Source: Maribacter hydrothermalis
Lineage (GTDB): Bacteria; Bacteroidota; Bacteroidia; Flavobacteriales; Flavobacteriaceae
Length of the DNA: 64,000 bases
Direction: 5' to 3'
NCBI RefSeq assembly: GCF_001913155.1
Contig: NZ_CP018760.1
Coordinates: 2,852,001-2,916,000 of the forward strand
Shown here: positions 36,127 to 44,693 of the stretch, piece after piece
Numbering within the stretch: position 1 is the first letter of the stretch
Layout: each line of letters opens with the position of its first letter
Program-made: the position numbers and the translations under genes
Notes under the pieces: generated by a model
What the model was told of the DNA's origin: nothing
Databases searched by the model: none
The model's input: the letters and a program-made list of their open reading frames with translations, nothing else

Positions 36127-39054
36127 TTGAAAAATTATAACTTAAATTCCATTTACAGTATTTTAATTATTGCCCTTTTTACTTCCGTTACTATTGCATA
36201 TTCACAAACATCAGTACCTGCTGATAATATCAAAACTTTAGTTGAAAAGTATAAGAGTGACATTCGAGGTCCGTATAGAGATATTCGGTGGTTTTGTACC
36301 GATGGTAGTATACGCCAACCTAAAGACCCATGTCCCGATGATATAGGTCCTGGAGTGCAGCATGCACGGTATAAAGATGAGGTTGTTGCATTAGGGAAAA
36401 GCAATCATATCTTTTTTGGTCAAATATTGGCATTTTCTAATAATGAAGAGATTTGGGATTCTAATAACAACCATTCTCGATTAAAACAATACCAATTAGA
36501 TAAATACTTACGCCTTATTGATGATGGTTGGATAAATAAGAAAAGCCAGTATTATAGAGGTTCGGTACAGGTAGAAGATGAGGAAGCTTGGGGAATTGCT
36601 TTTTATAAGTGGATCTTGGCCAAAGATAGTGTGGTTGCAGATAATTTTTATTTCCTAAGACAATCTTTAAAAGATATACCACATAGTGGTGATGACAATG
36701 TTGCACAGTTAATGCGAAGCGAATCGAAAGTTATTTCTGATCTATATACTCCGTTTATGGATTTAAGAACTAAAATTCATAGCCAGCCCGAGAAATCTGA
36801 TATTCAGAAAGTACTTGATTTTAAAACTAAGAATCAAAAATCATTAACTACTGATTTAAATAAGAAACTAGATGGCTTGGTAACTACCATGCAGACTTTT
36901 TTTAAGCCGGTAGATGTTCAGGCATTATTGAATAAATCTAAATTGGTAAAAGGGACAACTTTAGGGGATAAAGTACAAACATTTGTTCAGGGATTATCAA
37001 GCAATGAAAAACCGGCTTATTTGGTAAATGAAACAGCACAATTACTTTTAGATATAAGAGAAGGATTACTAGAAGAAAAACGACCATTGGCACGTTTACA
37101 ATTATTGGATATTTCATTAAAGTTAGAAGAACTTTTATTTCAAAATGCACCAAATTGGGAACCTACTACTGTTAGCGAACAATTAGAGAAAATATGTGCC
37201 TTGACCACGGCCTCGGTAGGTGCAGGATATTTAGAATTATGGGAATGGGAACAAGTTTCTGGGACCTTAAGCAAGTTTGGTCAAGAGCAATTAAGTTTGG
37301 CAGAGTTGACTCAAGTGTTAGAAACAGCAAGAGCCGCAGTAGAGTGGAGTGCTGCCATGGTTAAAGCAAATTATCAGGAAGTGGTAGATGTATACACCAC
37401 TTTTGAACCAAAATCATATGCCTTTATAGATGATAGAATAAGAGGTTCCATGGCTTTGCACTTAGGAAAAAGTGTTGGTGAATTAGGCGATTTTATCGCC
37501 AAAGAATCTGCACTAACAAATATGGTGATGGATATACCTAACCAAAGTACGTTTAGAGGGCTAAATCCTGGGTATGCTTTTGGTGAACTGGTTGTCGTAG
37601 ATGGGTCATCGGAAGATATAGAAGTGTCTTCGGATAAAATTTATATTTTTCAACGTTCTCCGTCAGATCTAAAACCTGTTGCCGGTATTGCCACTGTGGC
37701 CGAGGGTAATATGGTTTCTCACGTGCAATTACTAGCACGTAATTTAGGAATACCAAATGCAGCCTTATCCGATGCTAATCTTCAAAGTTTAAAAAAGTAT
37801 GATGGCGACCGTGTGTTCTATGCGGTTTCTAATAAGGGTAACGTCATAATTAAGCCCGAAGCAAAAATGACCGAGCAAGAACGAGAGCTTTTTGTGAAGA
37901 AGGAAAGAAACACCGATAAAATTGAAGTACCTGTTGAAAAAATTCAATTGGGAAATACCGATGTGCTGAATATGCGAAATGTAGATGCCAGTGATTCAGG
38001 CGCTTTATGCGGACCAAAGGCAGCTAATCTTGGCCAATTGAAAAAAATGTTCCCTGAGCAAGTGGTTGAAGGATTGGTAATTCCGTTCGGGATTTTTAGA
38101 GATCACATGGATCAGCAAATGCCAGGCGAGAATAGCTCGTATTGGGAATATTTAAATGCTATGTTTACAGAAGCCGAGCGTATGCGAAATGCAGATGTGC
38201 CGGAGCCAGAAGTTGAGAATTATCAATTACGTCAATTAGAGACTTTAAGAGAAGCTATTAAAAAAATGCCGTTGAAGGCTGATTTTATGAATCAGTTAGA
38301 AGCTAAGTTCAAATCGGTCCTGGGTTCGGACCTAGGTGCAATACCTGTATTTTTACGTAGCGATACCAACATGGAGGATTTAAAGGATTTTACCGGGGCA
38401 GGTCTTAACCTTACCTTGTTTAATGTTTTGGATAAGGAGAAGATTTTAAATGGCGTAAAAGAAGTTTGGGCATCGCCATATACGGAGCGTAGTTTTAAAT
38501 GGCGCCAGAAGTATTTATTGAATCCAGAAAATGTATTTCCGTCTATTTTGGTGATCCCAAGTGTAGATGTAGATTACTCCGGAGTTTTAATTACAAAGGG
38601 AATCAACTCTGGTAATGACCAAGATTTAACGATTGCTTTCAGTAGAGGTGCCGGTGGTGCGGTTGATGGGCAATCGGCAGAAACCTATACTATTTATGAT
38701 ACAGGTGGATATAGATTATTAGCTCCAGCTCGTGAACCTAAGTATAATTCGTTACCTGCTACAGGCGGTACTGGCAAGAAGGTTGCTACATTTCAAAAAA
38801 GAGTGGTGAACGAGAATAATTTAAATGAAATAAAGCAATTGGCAAAAACCATTCGAGAAACATTACCAAAAGAAACAAATTCCGATTACGAAGGTGCTTA
38901 TGATGTAGAGCTTGGTTTTAAAGAAGATAAACCATGGTTGTTTCAAATTCGCCCTTTTGTTGAGAATAAAAAGGCATTAAGTTCAGGATATTTAGAGTCT
39001 ATTACCCCGAAAATTAATACACAGAAAGAGATTTCATTAAGTACAAAATTATAA
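36127..39054 (+). CDS. Exported glucan-water-dikinase-like protein (PPDK-N plus phosphohistidine domain)
   Basis: A 975-residue protein with a signal peptide (about 33 residues, ending AYSQTS; TTG start). The helical N-terminal half (to about 480) contains FCTDGSIRQPKDPCPDDIGPG. Then comes a swivel domain with the phosphohistidine motif MVSHVQLLARN (His532), close to the SHVSVRARN motif of glucan water dikinase, and a C-terminal ATP-binding domain of the PPDK-N type from GPKAANLGQL (about 629) through FLRSDTNMEDL to FQIRPF (Arg942). No PEP-binding barrel follows. This order equals that of alpha-glucan/phosphoglucan water dikinases, which move the beta-phosphate of ATP via His to a glucan. Export into the periplasm, where ATP is scarce, is unexpected. 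Confidence 0.8.
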   Translation: MKNYNLNSIYSILIIALFTSVTIAYSQTSVPADNIKTLVEKYKSDIRGPYRDIRWFCTDGSIRQPKDPCPDDIGPGVQHARYKDEVVALGKSNHIFFGQILAFSNNEEIWDSNNNHSRLKQYQLDKYLRLIDDGWINKKSQYYRGSVQVEDEEAWGIAFYKWILAKDSVVADNFYFLRQSLKDIPHSGDDNVAQLMRSESKVISDLYTPFMDLRTKIHSQPEKSDIQKVLDFKTKNQKSLTTDLNKKLDGLVTTMQTFFKPVDVQALLNKSKLVKGTTLGDKVQTFVQGLSSNEKPAYLVNETAQLLLDIREGLLEEKRPLARLQLLDISLKLEELLFQNAPNWEPTTVSEQLEKICALTTASVGAGYLELWEWEQVSGTLSKFGQEQLSLAELTQVLETARAAVEWSAAMVKANYQEVVDVYTTFEPKSYAFIDDRIRGSMALHLGKSVGELGDFIAKESALTNMVMDIPNQSTFRGLNPGYAFGELVVVDGSSEDIEVSSDKIYIFQRSPSDLKPVAGIATVAEGNMVSHVQLLARNLGIPNAALSDANLQSLKKYDGDRVFYAVSNKGNVIIKPEAKMTEQERELFVKKERNTDKIEVPVEKIQLGNTDVLNMRNVDASDSGALCGPKAANLGQLKKMFPEQVVEGLVIPFGIFRDHMDQQMPGENSSYWEYLNAMFTEAERMRNADVPEPEVENYQLRQLETLREAIKKMPLKADFMNQLEAKFKSVLGSDLGAIPVFLRSDTNMEDLKDFTGAGLNLTLFNVLDKEKILNGVKEVWASPYTERSFKWRQKYLLNPENVFPSILVIPSVDVDYSGVLITKGINSGNDQDLTIAFSRGAGGAVDGQSAETYTIYDTGGYRLLAPAREPKYNSLPATGGTGKKVATFQKRVVNENNLNEIKQLAKTIRETLPKETNSDYEGAYDVELGFKEDKPWLFQIRPFVENKKALSSGYLESITPKINTQKEISLSTKL

Positions 39055-39055
39055 T

Positions 39056-39649
39056 ATGAAAAGTATCTGGCTGTTATTAATTGCTACGCTATTTTTTGTT
39101 TTTATTGGGTGCGATTTAGATGATGACGATGGGGTTGATGAAGAACTGCCAGCGATAACCACTGCAGGATTAAATACATTTGGATGTCTTATTAATGGAC
39201 AAGTGTATGTGCCTAAAAAAGGAAGCTTTTGTTTAGACTGTGCGAATACCCCAAAATTGCAATTGACTTATGGCGAAATTTTTGAAGGGTATCGATTTGC
39301 TTTAGGGACTCATAATGATATAGATGGAGATGTTGCCATGACATTGGAACTATTTAATGGTGTAGCGCCTTTAACCGAAGGGTTATATTCCCTTTCACAA
39401 ACAATATTAGAGGGCAATGATATTCCTATTTCCAATGCCTCTTGCTGGATTAGGAAAAAAATTAGTGGGCAAAAAATTGAATCAGAATTTTACTCAAATG
39501 AAAACATTGGTGGAGTTCTGGAAATCATTAAAATTGATGAAGAAAATAAGTATATATCTGGGACTTTTTATTTTTCGGCAGTAGATGGTAATGGTCAATT
39601 CGTTACTATAACCGATGGTCGTTTTGATGTTACGTATAAGAGTTTTTAA
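39056..39649 (+). CDS. Lipoprotein of unknown function in the GWD-like operon
   Basis: A 197-residue lipoprotein with lipobox FFVFIGC (Cys19), followed by an aspartate-rich linker DLDDDDGVDEE. The mature domain begins with TFGCLINGQVYVPKKGS, a start also seen in DUF6252-like Bacteroidota lipoproteins, and has a CLDCAN pair. It begins 1 bp after the stop codon of the dikinase-like gene, so the two are almost certainly co-transcribed and translationally coupled. Confidence 0.7.
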   Translation: MKSIWLLLIATLFFVFIGCDLDDDDGVDEELPAITTAGLNTFGCLINGQVYVPKKGSFCLDCANTPKLQLTYGEIFEGYRFALGTHNDIDGDVAMTLELFNGVAPLTEGLYSLSQTILEGNDIPISNASCWIRKKISGQKIESEFYSNENIGGVLEIIKIDEENKYISGTFYFSAVDGNGQFVTITDGRFDVTYKSF

Positions 39650-39669
39650 AAATTACTATTAATACAAGT

Positions 39670-40932
39670 ATGAAGAAAATTATAGTATTACTAATTGTTG
39701 TTTTAATTGCATCAGCATTTACCACATATACCTACTACCCAATTGACGGTTACGAACGTACAGGTATAAAACGATTAAAACGTTTAGAATTAATTAAAAG
39801 TGGGGAAATTAAAAATGTCCCGGCGTTACCTGCAGGTGCTTTAAAGTCTTATAACGAAATTCAATTAAACTTACTATCAAGAAAGAATGATAGTGCCATG
39901 GGTTTAATGCAGGTTAACGAGGCTTTTCAGAAAGAAATCAGTGCACTGTTCCGAGGTTTGGATAAAAGTTATTCATTGACCGTTTTAGATATCTCCGACC
40001 CAGAAAATGTACGTTACGCAGAACGAAATGAAACATCGGGCTATCAACCCGGTAGTGTAGGTAAATTGGCTGTTTTAGTCGGATTGTTTACCCAGTTAGA
40101 AAAAATTTATCCGGATTCATTCGAAAAAAGAACGGAGCTGTTAAAGAACAAATCGGTAAAAGCAGGCGTGTGGGGCTTAACTGATGAGCACACCATTCCT
40201 ATCTATAATATCGAAAAAAACACCTTGGTAAAACGACAGGTGATTGCTAGTGATGTATTTACTTTATATGAATGGGCAGACCATATGCTTTCTGTCAGTA
40301 ACAATGGCGCAGCAAGTATTGTGTGGAGAGAAACACTCTTAATGGCGGCATTTGGAGAGAAATATCCAGAGTTGACCCAAGAAGAAGCAGATACTTATTT
40401 TAAGGAAACACCAAAGAAGGAATTGACGGATTTAAGCAATGATGTAGTCAACTTGCCGTTGCGAGATTTAGGTATTACATCAGATGAATGGCGATTAGGT
40501 AGTTTCTTCACTAGAGGAGCAAATACGTATGTCGGTGATAAAGGTGGGAGTATCGGCTCTCCACAAGGTCTAATGAAATTTTTGGTTCAGTTAGAGCAAG
40601 GTAACGTAGTCGATGAAGCTTCTAGTTTAGAAATGAAACGATTAATGTATATGACGGATCGCAGAATTAGATATGCACAATCGCCAGCATTGAAAGAAGC
40701 TGCTGTGTACTTTAAATCGGGCTCCTTATACAAATGTGACCGAAGCAAAGACGAAGAATGTGGGAAATATATGGGGAACGTCACTAATTTTATGAACTCG
40801 GTCATCATAGTTGAACACCCAGATAATTGTAGGTATATGGTGGTGTTAATGACCAATGTTCTCCGTAAAAACTCCGCCAGCGACCACATGTATTTGGCAG
40901 GAAATATTGATAAGATTATACGAAAAGGATAA
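39670..40932 (+). CDS. Class-A-beta-lactamase-fold serine hydrolase
   Basis: A 420-residue exported protein (signal anchor LIVVLIASAFTTY). The penicillin-binding/beta-lactamase triad is visible: SxxK as QPGSVGKL (Ser129, Lys132), SxN as SNN (Ser210-Asn212) and KTG replaced by KSG (Lys349-Gly351). It is longer than true class A beta-lactamases (about 290 residues), with inserted segments near 130-190 and 225-265, and so may act on another ester or amide, for example in the cell wall. It is third in the operon after the dikinase-like gene and lipoprotein, 20 bp after the latter. A related protein is encoded at 57151-58056. Confidence 0.75.
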   Translation: MKKIIVLLIVVLIASAFTTYTYYPIDGYERTGIKRLKRLELIKSGEIKNVPALPAGALKSYNEIQLNLLSRKNDSAMGLMQVNEAFQKEISALFRGLDKSYSLTVLDISDPENVRYAERNETSGYQPGSVGKLAVLVGLFTQLEKIYPDSFEKRTELLKNKSVKAGVWGLTDEHTIPIYNIEKNTLVKRQVIASDVFTLYEWADHMLSVSNNGAASIVWRETLLMAAFGEKYPELTQEEADTYFKETPKKELTDLSNDVVNLPLRDLGITSDEWRLGSFFTRGANTYVGDKGGSIGSPQGLMKFLVQLEQGNVVDEASSLEMKRLMYMTDRRIRYAQSPALKEAAVYFKSGSLYKCDRSKDEECGKYMGNVTNFMNSVIIVEHPDNCRYMVVLMTNVLRKNSASDHMYLAGNIDKIIRKG

Positions 40933-41347
40933 TTTTTTTTTGCTTACGGCATAATTTAACAGCCTAATGTACTATTTGTCGGTAGGTTTTTTTTCTTTTA
41001 AGTCTTTTTTATATTAAACTACCAAGGGGCAAGACCATTAGGTTGTTATTACAATATTGGGATATAACGCTTTTTTCGTTGGCGTTACGTTAGGCTTTTT
41101 GCACATATTTTAGTTAATGATGGAGAACAATATGCAGCTTTATTAGCCATGATTGCCTTGGTAATATCTTAGTTACAAAGTATAAGGGCATAAATTAAAT
41201 ATGGACTATGCTTCTTTAAGAACGAATATTTTTTGAAAATTACATAGAAGAAGGGTGTTGGGTTAAAATTTGGGATAACCCATTTTTATTTAGAAAGCAT
41301 GATAGAATATGTATCTTTGGCGCACCATTAACTAAAGAAAATATTAC
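40933..41347. other. Intergenic region with a possible membrane-protein remnant
   Basis: Between stops, 41042-41113 reads VVITILGYNAFFVGVTLGFLHI, and 41101-41172 in another frame reads HILVNDGEQYAALLAMIALVIS. Joined by a frameshift they resemble two adjacent membrane segments, but each piece has only 24 codons and may be chance. A TGGGTTA/TAACCCA hairpin followed by TTTTT is near 41255-41287. Confidence 0.25.
41312..41319 (+). promoter_or_regulatory. -7 promoter box of the coiled-coil lipoprotein gene
   Basis: TATCTTTG matches TAnnTTTG and lies 28 bp before the ATG at 41348. No clear -33 TTG at the right spacing. Confidence 0.45.
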
Positions 41348-42001
41348 ATGTTAAAAAGAACACTATTTGTTGTCTTAGCTGCGCTTACGCTAATTTCTTG
41401 CTGGAAAGATAAAAGCCCTGAAGACCTTATTCGTTTAAAGGACAAATTCAAATCTCAGGTAAATTCATTTGAGAATAAAAAGGAGACCGCCAATAAAAAT
41501 GTAAATCAAGGTTTGGAATCTTTAAATGCCTTAAAAAGTGCACTAGAAGATACCAAAAATGAGGATAAAGAATTTGCAAAGGTATATGGTGATTGGGAAA
41601 AAGTAGATCGTCGTGTTCAAAATTTGAATAAGGAGTACGGAGATTTAAAAGAGAAAGCTTCTAACCTGTTTACAGCAATGGAAACACAAACCAATAGCCT
41701 TAGTGATGAAACTAGTAAAAAAACGCTTTTAGGAGCTATTGAGAAAGCTCGTACCAAGTATAATGGAACTTTAGCCAATACTTCGCAAGCAATAGACAAA
41801 TTAAGACTTCTGCATGGTGATGCTGTTGAGGTTGTAAAAGCCTTAGAAGTAGCTGCAGCGTTAAATTCATTTGATAATATTAATGACCAAATGAAAAGTA
41901 TAGAAGGTCGTGTAGACGGTATTATGCAAGAATTGAATGTTGCCGTAGTAGAAAGTAAAAAACTATACGAAAAGAAAATTACCGAGTTAGGGGAGGAGTA
42001 G
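41348..42001 (+). CDS. Coiled-coil lipoprotein
   Basis: A 217-residue lipoprotein with lipobox ALTLISC (Cys18). The mature part is almost wholly helical with heptad-like spacing of leucine and isoleucine (LNALKSALEDTKNEDKEFAK, LNKEYGDLKEKASNLFTAME, VDGIMQELNVAVVESKKLY), i.e. a long coiled coil. I do not recognise a specific family. It may be anchored in the inner leaflet of the outer membrane. Single gene with its own promoter box and a strong terminator. Confidence 0.72.
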   Translation: MLKRTLFVVLAALTLISCWKDKSPEDLIRLKDKFKSQVNSFENKKETANKNVNQGLESLNALKSALEDTKNEDKEFAKVYGDWEKVDRRVQNLNKEYGDLKEKASNLFTAMETQTNSLSDETSKKTLLGAIEKARTKYNGTLANTSQAIDKLRLLHGDAVEVVKALEVAAALNSFDNINDQMKSIEGRVDGIMQELNVAVVESKKLYEKKITELGEE

Positions 42002-42024
42002 AATACCTACTATACCTATTTAAT

Positions 42025-42065
42025 AAAAAAGCAGCCCGTATTTTAAAATACGGGCTGCTTTTTTT
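42025..42065. terminator. Strong bidirectional terminator
   Basis: A nearly uninterrupted 20-bp palindrome centred at 42045: AAAAAAGCAGCCCGTATTTT and its exact complement, ending in a T-run. Confidence 0.9.
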
Positions 42066-42450
42066 GTGGTTATTTAAGTGTTTAGTTGTCAATAGGTTGT
42101 GTAAGTGATGAATGAATTAATACGTTTTTAAACGCCTGTGAATAATACTATTGCAACATCATCGCAGCGCTATGACAGATTACATAGAACCGTAGGATAA
42201 GGGGTCTTTTGCCAAATACGACGCTTAACGGAAGAAAACAACCCAACATATCAAGTCACTATATGTAATTTATTCATAAAAATGTTTATTTTCTTAATGG
42301 TATTCATGTGTTCGCTACGCTCGGAAGGACCGCGCCATTTTATTCCCAATACCGTCGAAAACCAAAAAAGGTTTTCACTATATTTCCATAAAATAACGCG
42401 GACTACACATAGCGCTGCGTTGTGCGCAAGCCGAAAAAATAGACAGAGTT
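42066..42450. other. Intergenic region of unlike composition
   Basis: No supported gene; the open frame beginning at 42282 lacks a signal, family or sensible composition and overlaps the next gene in another frame. From about 42300 the DNA is richer in G and C (GTTCGCTACGCTCGG, CATAGCGCTGCGTTGTGCGC) than its surroundings. GTTGTGCGC at 42419-42427 is repeated in inverted orientation at 43045-43053, on the far side of the next gene. Confidence 0.35.
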
Positions 42451-43011
42451 ATGAAACATCTAATTGCTATTGCCCTATTCTTGTTCTCTTTCTCGGTAAT
42501 GGGGCAAAAGTTTCATACTGAATTTAAGTATACTGATTCTATTAATAAAGGCATATCGATTCAGAATAGTTATCCAAAAGCTGGACAAAAATACACAGAC
42601 CCTAATGGTAAGGAATATCGTTATGTTATATTTTGGACTTGTATAACTAATGAAACTAATTCTGACTTGGAAATAACTATTAATTTTCCTATTGATTCAA
42701 TCACAGTTCCTTCTTCACCAGACGTAAATTTTAATTTATATTTTCCAATGCAAGAAATGACCATTGAAAAAGAACCCTTGTTCAATTACGGTTTAGATTT
42801 AAAATCATTTTTCGATGAAAACATTGATAAATCGTCCGAATTAGTAAAAACCATTAGCCCAAATGAATCGCATCTTTTTTATGTTATTGCACTTTCCAAT
42901 AAAGGAGTAAATGGCGTGGTGCGAGCTGGATTTGAATTAAAAAAACGAGACCTAATCTATAAAATTAATGACTATGAATTCACTTGTGGAAAAATAACAA
43001 ACAAAAAATAA
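42451..43011 (+). CDS. Secreted protein of unknown function
   Basis: A 186-residue protein with a signal peptide (to SVMGQ). The mature part is strand-rich with YVIFWTCITNETNSDLEITINFP and a C-terminal NDYEFTCGKITNKK; two cysteines might pair. I recognise no domain. It is flanked by inverted GTTGTGCGC repeats and by long non-coding stretches on both sides, which suggests a recently acquired single gene. Confidence 0.6.
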   Translation: MKHLIAIALFLFSFSVMGQKFHTEFKYTDSINKGISIQNSYPKAGQKYTDPNGKEYRYVIFWTCITNETNSDLEITINFPIDSITVPSSPDVNFNLYFPMQEMTIEKEPLFNYGLDLKSFFDENIDKSSELVKTISPNESHLFYVIALSNKGVNGVVRAGFELKKRDLIYKINDYEFTCGKITNKK

Positions 43012-43449
43012 ACGAATTTGAACGGAAAGAGCGCGCAAAGGCCAGCGCACAACAAAGAACTGAGGTAAAATACAAACTATTTTTTCTTTAATTTTAGACA
43101 CTTGTTTTCTAGGCTCATAAATTCTAAAATCAGATTCTTTGAGCTTTTTCTATTTGATTTATCTGCTGTTTAACAAGGCATTATTGAAACGTAAGTATAA
43201 TTATATGGCTTTCTAGATTTTGCAATAGCAAAACGCAGTTTAAGTAATTTGCTAGTCACTGCTATAATTATTAGGACTTACTCATTCCTTAGTTCACGAT
43301 TCGCTCATAAACTAATTTGCATATCTTGTTGTGTTTAAAGGGATTACTAAAACACATAAAAATAAATTTCAAAACTTTCAATTTCCCACTTTATGTAGTC
43401 GCATACGCCCTTATAGTGTTAAGGATAGAAAGGTCAATGATCAAATAAT
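43012..43449. other. Intergenic region without a recognisable gene
   Basis: The first 45 bp are G+C richer (GAGCGCGCAAAGGCCAGCGC), the remainder very AT-rich with no frame of note. No terminator or promoter could be assigned with confidence. Confidence 0.4.
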
Positions 43450-44019
43450 ATGATAACAAATATATTAGATGTATTAGATTTAAACGGCAAACTAACTGAT
43501 GAGCAAATTAATTTTGTACAGTCTAAAATTGAAGTTTTAGAATTAGAAAAGAACGAATATGTATTGAAAATAGGTCAAGTTTGTTCCTTCATTGGTTTTG
43601 TGTCCAAAGGTTTAGTAATGTTCTATAATATTGCAGATAATGGTGAAGAAAAAGTTTGCGAGTTTATTAAAGAAAACGATTGGGTATCGCAATACCAAAG
43701 TATGATTACTGAGACCAAATCTAGTATTGAAATTAAAACGCTTGAACCAACCACATTACTTAAAATTTCGTTTTTAAACCTAAAACTTATTTTAGATGAA
43801 ATTCCATTGGTAGAGAAATCATTTAAACAGGTAATTGATAAGTTTTTACTAAAAATGTTGGAGCGGTCGCATAGTTTTCAAAATCTTAAAGCTGAAGAAC
43901 GCTATGCAATTTTTGTAAAAGAGAATTCAGAACTTATACAAAGAGTTCCTCAATACTATATAGCAAGTTTTTTAGGCATTGCCCCACAATCTTTAAGTAG
44001 AATTAGGAAAAATAGTTAG
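43450..44019 (+). CDS. Crp/Fnr family transcriptional regulator
   Basis: A 189-residue protein. Residues 20-115 form a cyclic-nucleotide-binding-type beta-roll (LELEKNEYVLKIGQVCSFIGFVSKGLVMFYNIADNGEEKVCEFIKENDW), followed by a long dimer helix and a C-terminal helix-turn-helix YYIASFLGIAPQSLSRIRKN. The phosphate-binding cassette residues of true CRP are not evident, so the ligand may differ or be absent; this subtype is common in Bacteroidota. It is 94 bp upstream of the NAD(P)H oxidoreductase gene and could control it. Confidence 0.88.
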   Translation: MITNILDVLDLNGKLTDEQINFVQSKIEVLELEKNEYVLKIGQVCSFIGFVSKGLVMFYNIADNGEEKVCEFIKENDWVSQYQSMITETKSSIEIKTLEPTTLLKISFLNLKLILDEIPLVEKSFKQVIDKFLLKMLERSHSFQNLKAEERYAIFVKENSELIQRVPQYYIASFLGIAPQSLSRIRKNS

Positions 44020-44113
44020 TAGAAATTCATTTCTTAACAAATGTGAATGCAATTAAAAGAATGATGGTTCAATTTTACAGCATCAGTTTAATTAGCATTT
44101 AAAATACTTAGAT

Positions 44114-44692
44114 ATGAAAATAGTGATACTAAATGGGCACCCAGATAATGAAAGCTTTGGTTTTGCTTTGGCAGAAGCATATAAAAAAGGAGTAATTACT
44201 TCTGGAGCAGAATTTAAAGAGATTGTAATACGAGATTTAGACTTTAATGTAAACTTGCAATTTGGATATCGAAAACGTACGGAGCTGGAGGCAGATTTGT
44301 TAGTAGCGCAAGAAAAAATAAAATGGGCAGACCATTTAGTTTGGATTTATCCGATTTGGTGGGGCTCATTTCCAGCTATTTTAAAAGGGTTTATAGACAG
44401 AGTTTTTTTACCGGGTTTTGCTTTTAAAAAAGTTGAAAACTCTAAAATAAAATGGGAAAAGTTATTAAAAGGGAAAACAGCAAGAATTATATCTACTTTA
44501 GATCAACCTGCTTGGTATTATAGGCTTGTAAATAAGGAGCCAAGTACAAATGCTATGAAGAAATTGGTGTGCGATTTTTGCGGAATATCCCCGGTAAAAG
44601 TGACAACCATTGGATCATTACGACTTTCTGAAGATAGATACAGGCGTAAATGGCTAACAAAAATTGAAAAACTTGGACAACAGAATAAATAA
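44114..44692 (+). CDS. Flavodoxin-fold NAD(P)H oxidoreductase
   Basis: A 192-residue protein of the quinone reductase/modulator-of-drug-activity type. It begins with MKIVILNGHPDNESFGFALAEAY (phosphate-binding loop for FMN or FAD) and has the characteristic DHLVWIYPIWWGSFPAILKGFIDRVFLPGFAF. These enzymes reduce quinones or related electrophiles with two electrons. It is followed after 1 bp by the class D beta-lactamase gene, so the pair is probably transcribed together. Confidence 0.9.
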   Translation: MKIVILNGHPDNESFGFALAEAYKKGVITSGAEFKEIVIRDLDFNVNLQFGYRKRTELEADLLVAQEKIKWADHLVWIYPIWWGSFPAILKGFIDRVFLPGFAFKKVENSKIKWEKLLKGKTARIISTLDQPAWYYRLVNKEPSTNAMKKLVCDFCGISPVKVTTIGSLRLSEDRYRRKWLTKIEKLGQQNK

Positions 44693-44693
44693 A

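Noticed and set aside
36127..39054. Phosphoenolpyruvate synthase or PPDK
   Set aside because: The PEP-binding TIM barrel is missing and the swivel domain precedes the ATP-binding domain, the reverse of PPDK order.
42282..42521. 79-codon frame starting MFIFLMVFMCSL
   Set aside because: It overlaps the convincing secreted-protein gene in another frame and has no family or sensible composition.
43040..43055. attC-like integron site near GCGCACAAC
   Set aside because: The core motifs RYYYAAC and GTTRRRY of attC sites are not met and there is no integrase in the window.
44664..44693. Upstream TTG start for the class D beta-lactamase
   Set aside because: It would overlap the preceding gene by 29 bp and place charged residues before the lipoprotein signal.
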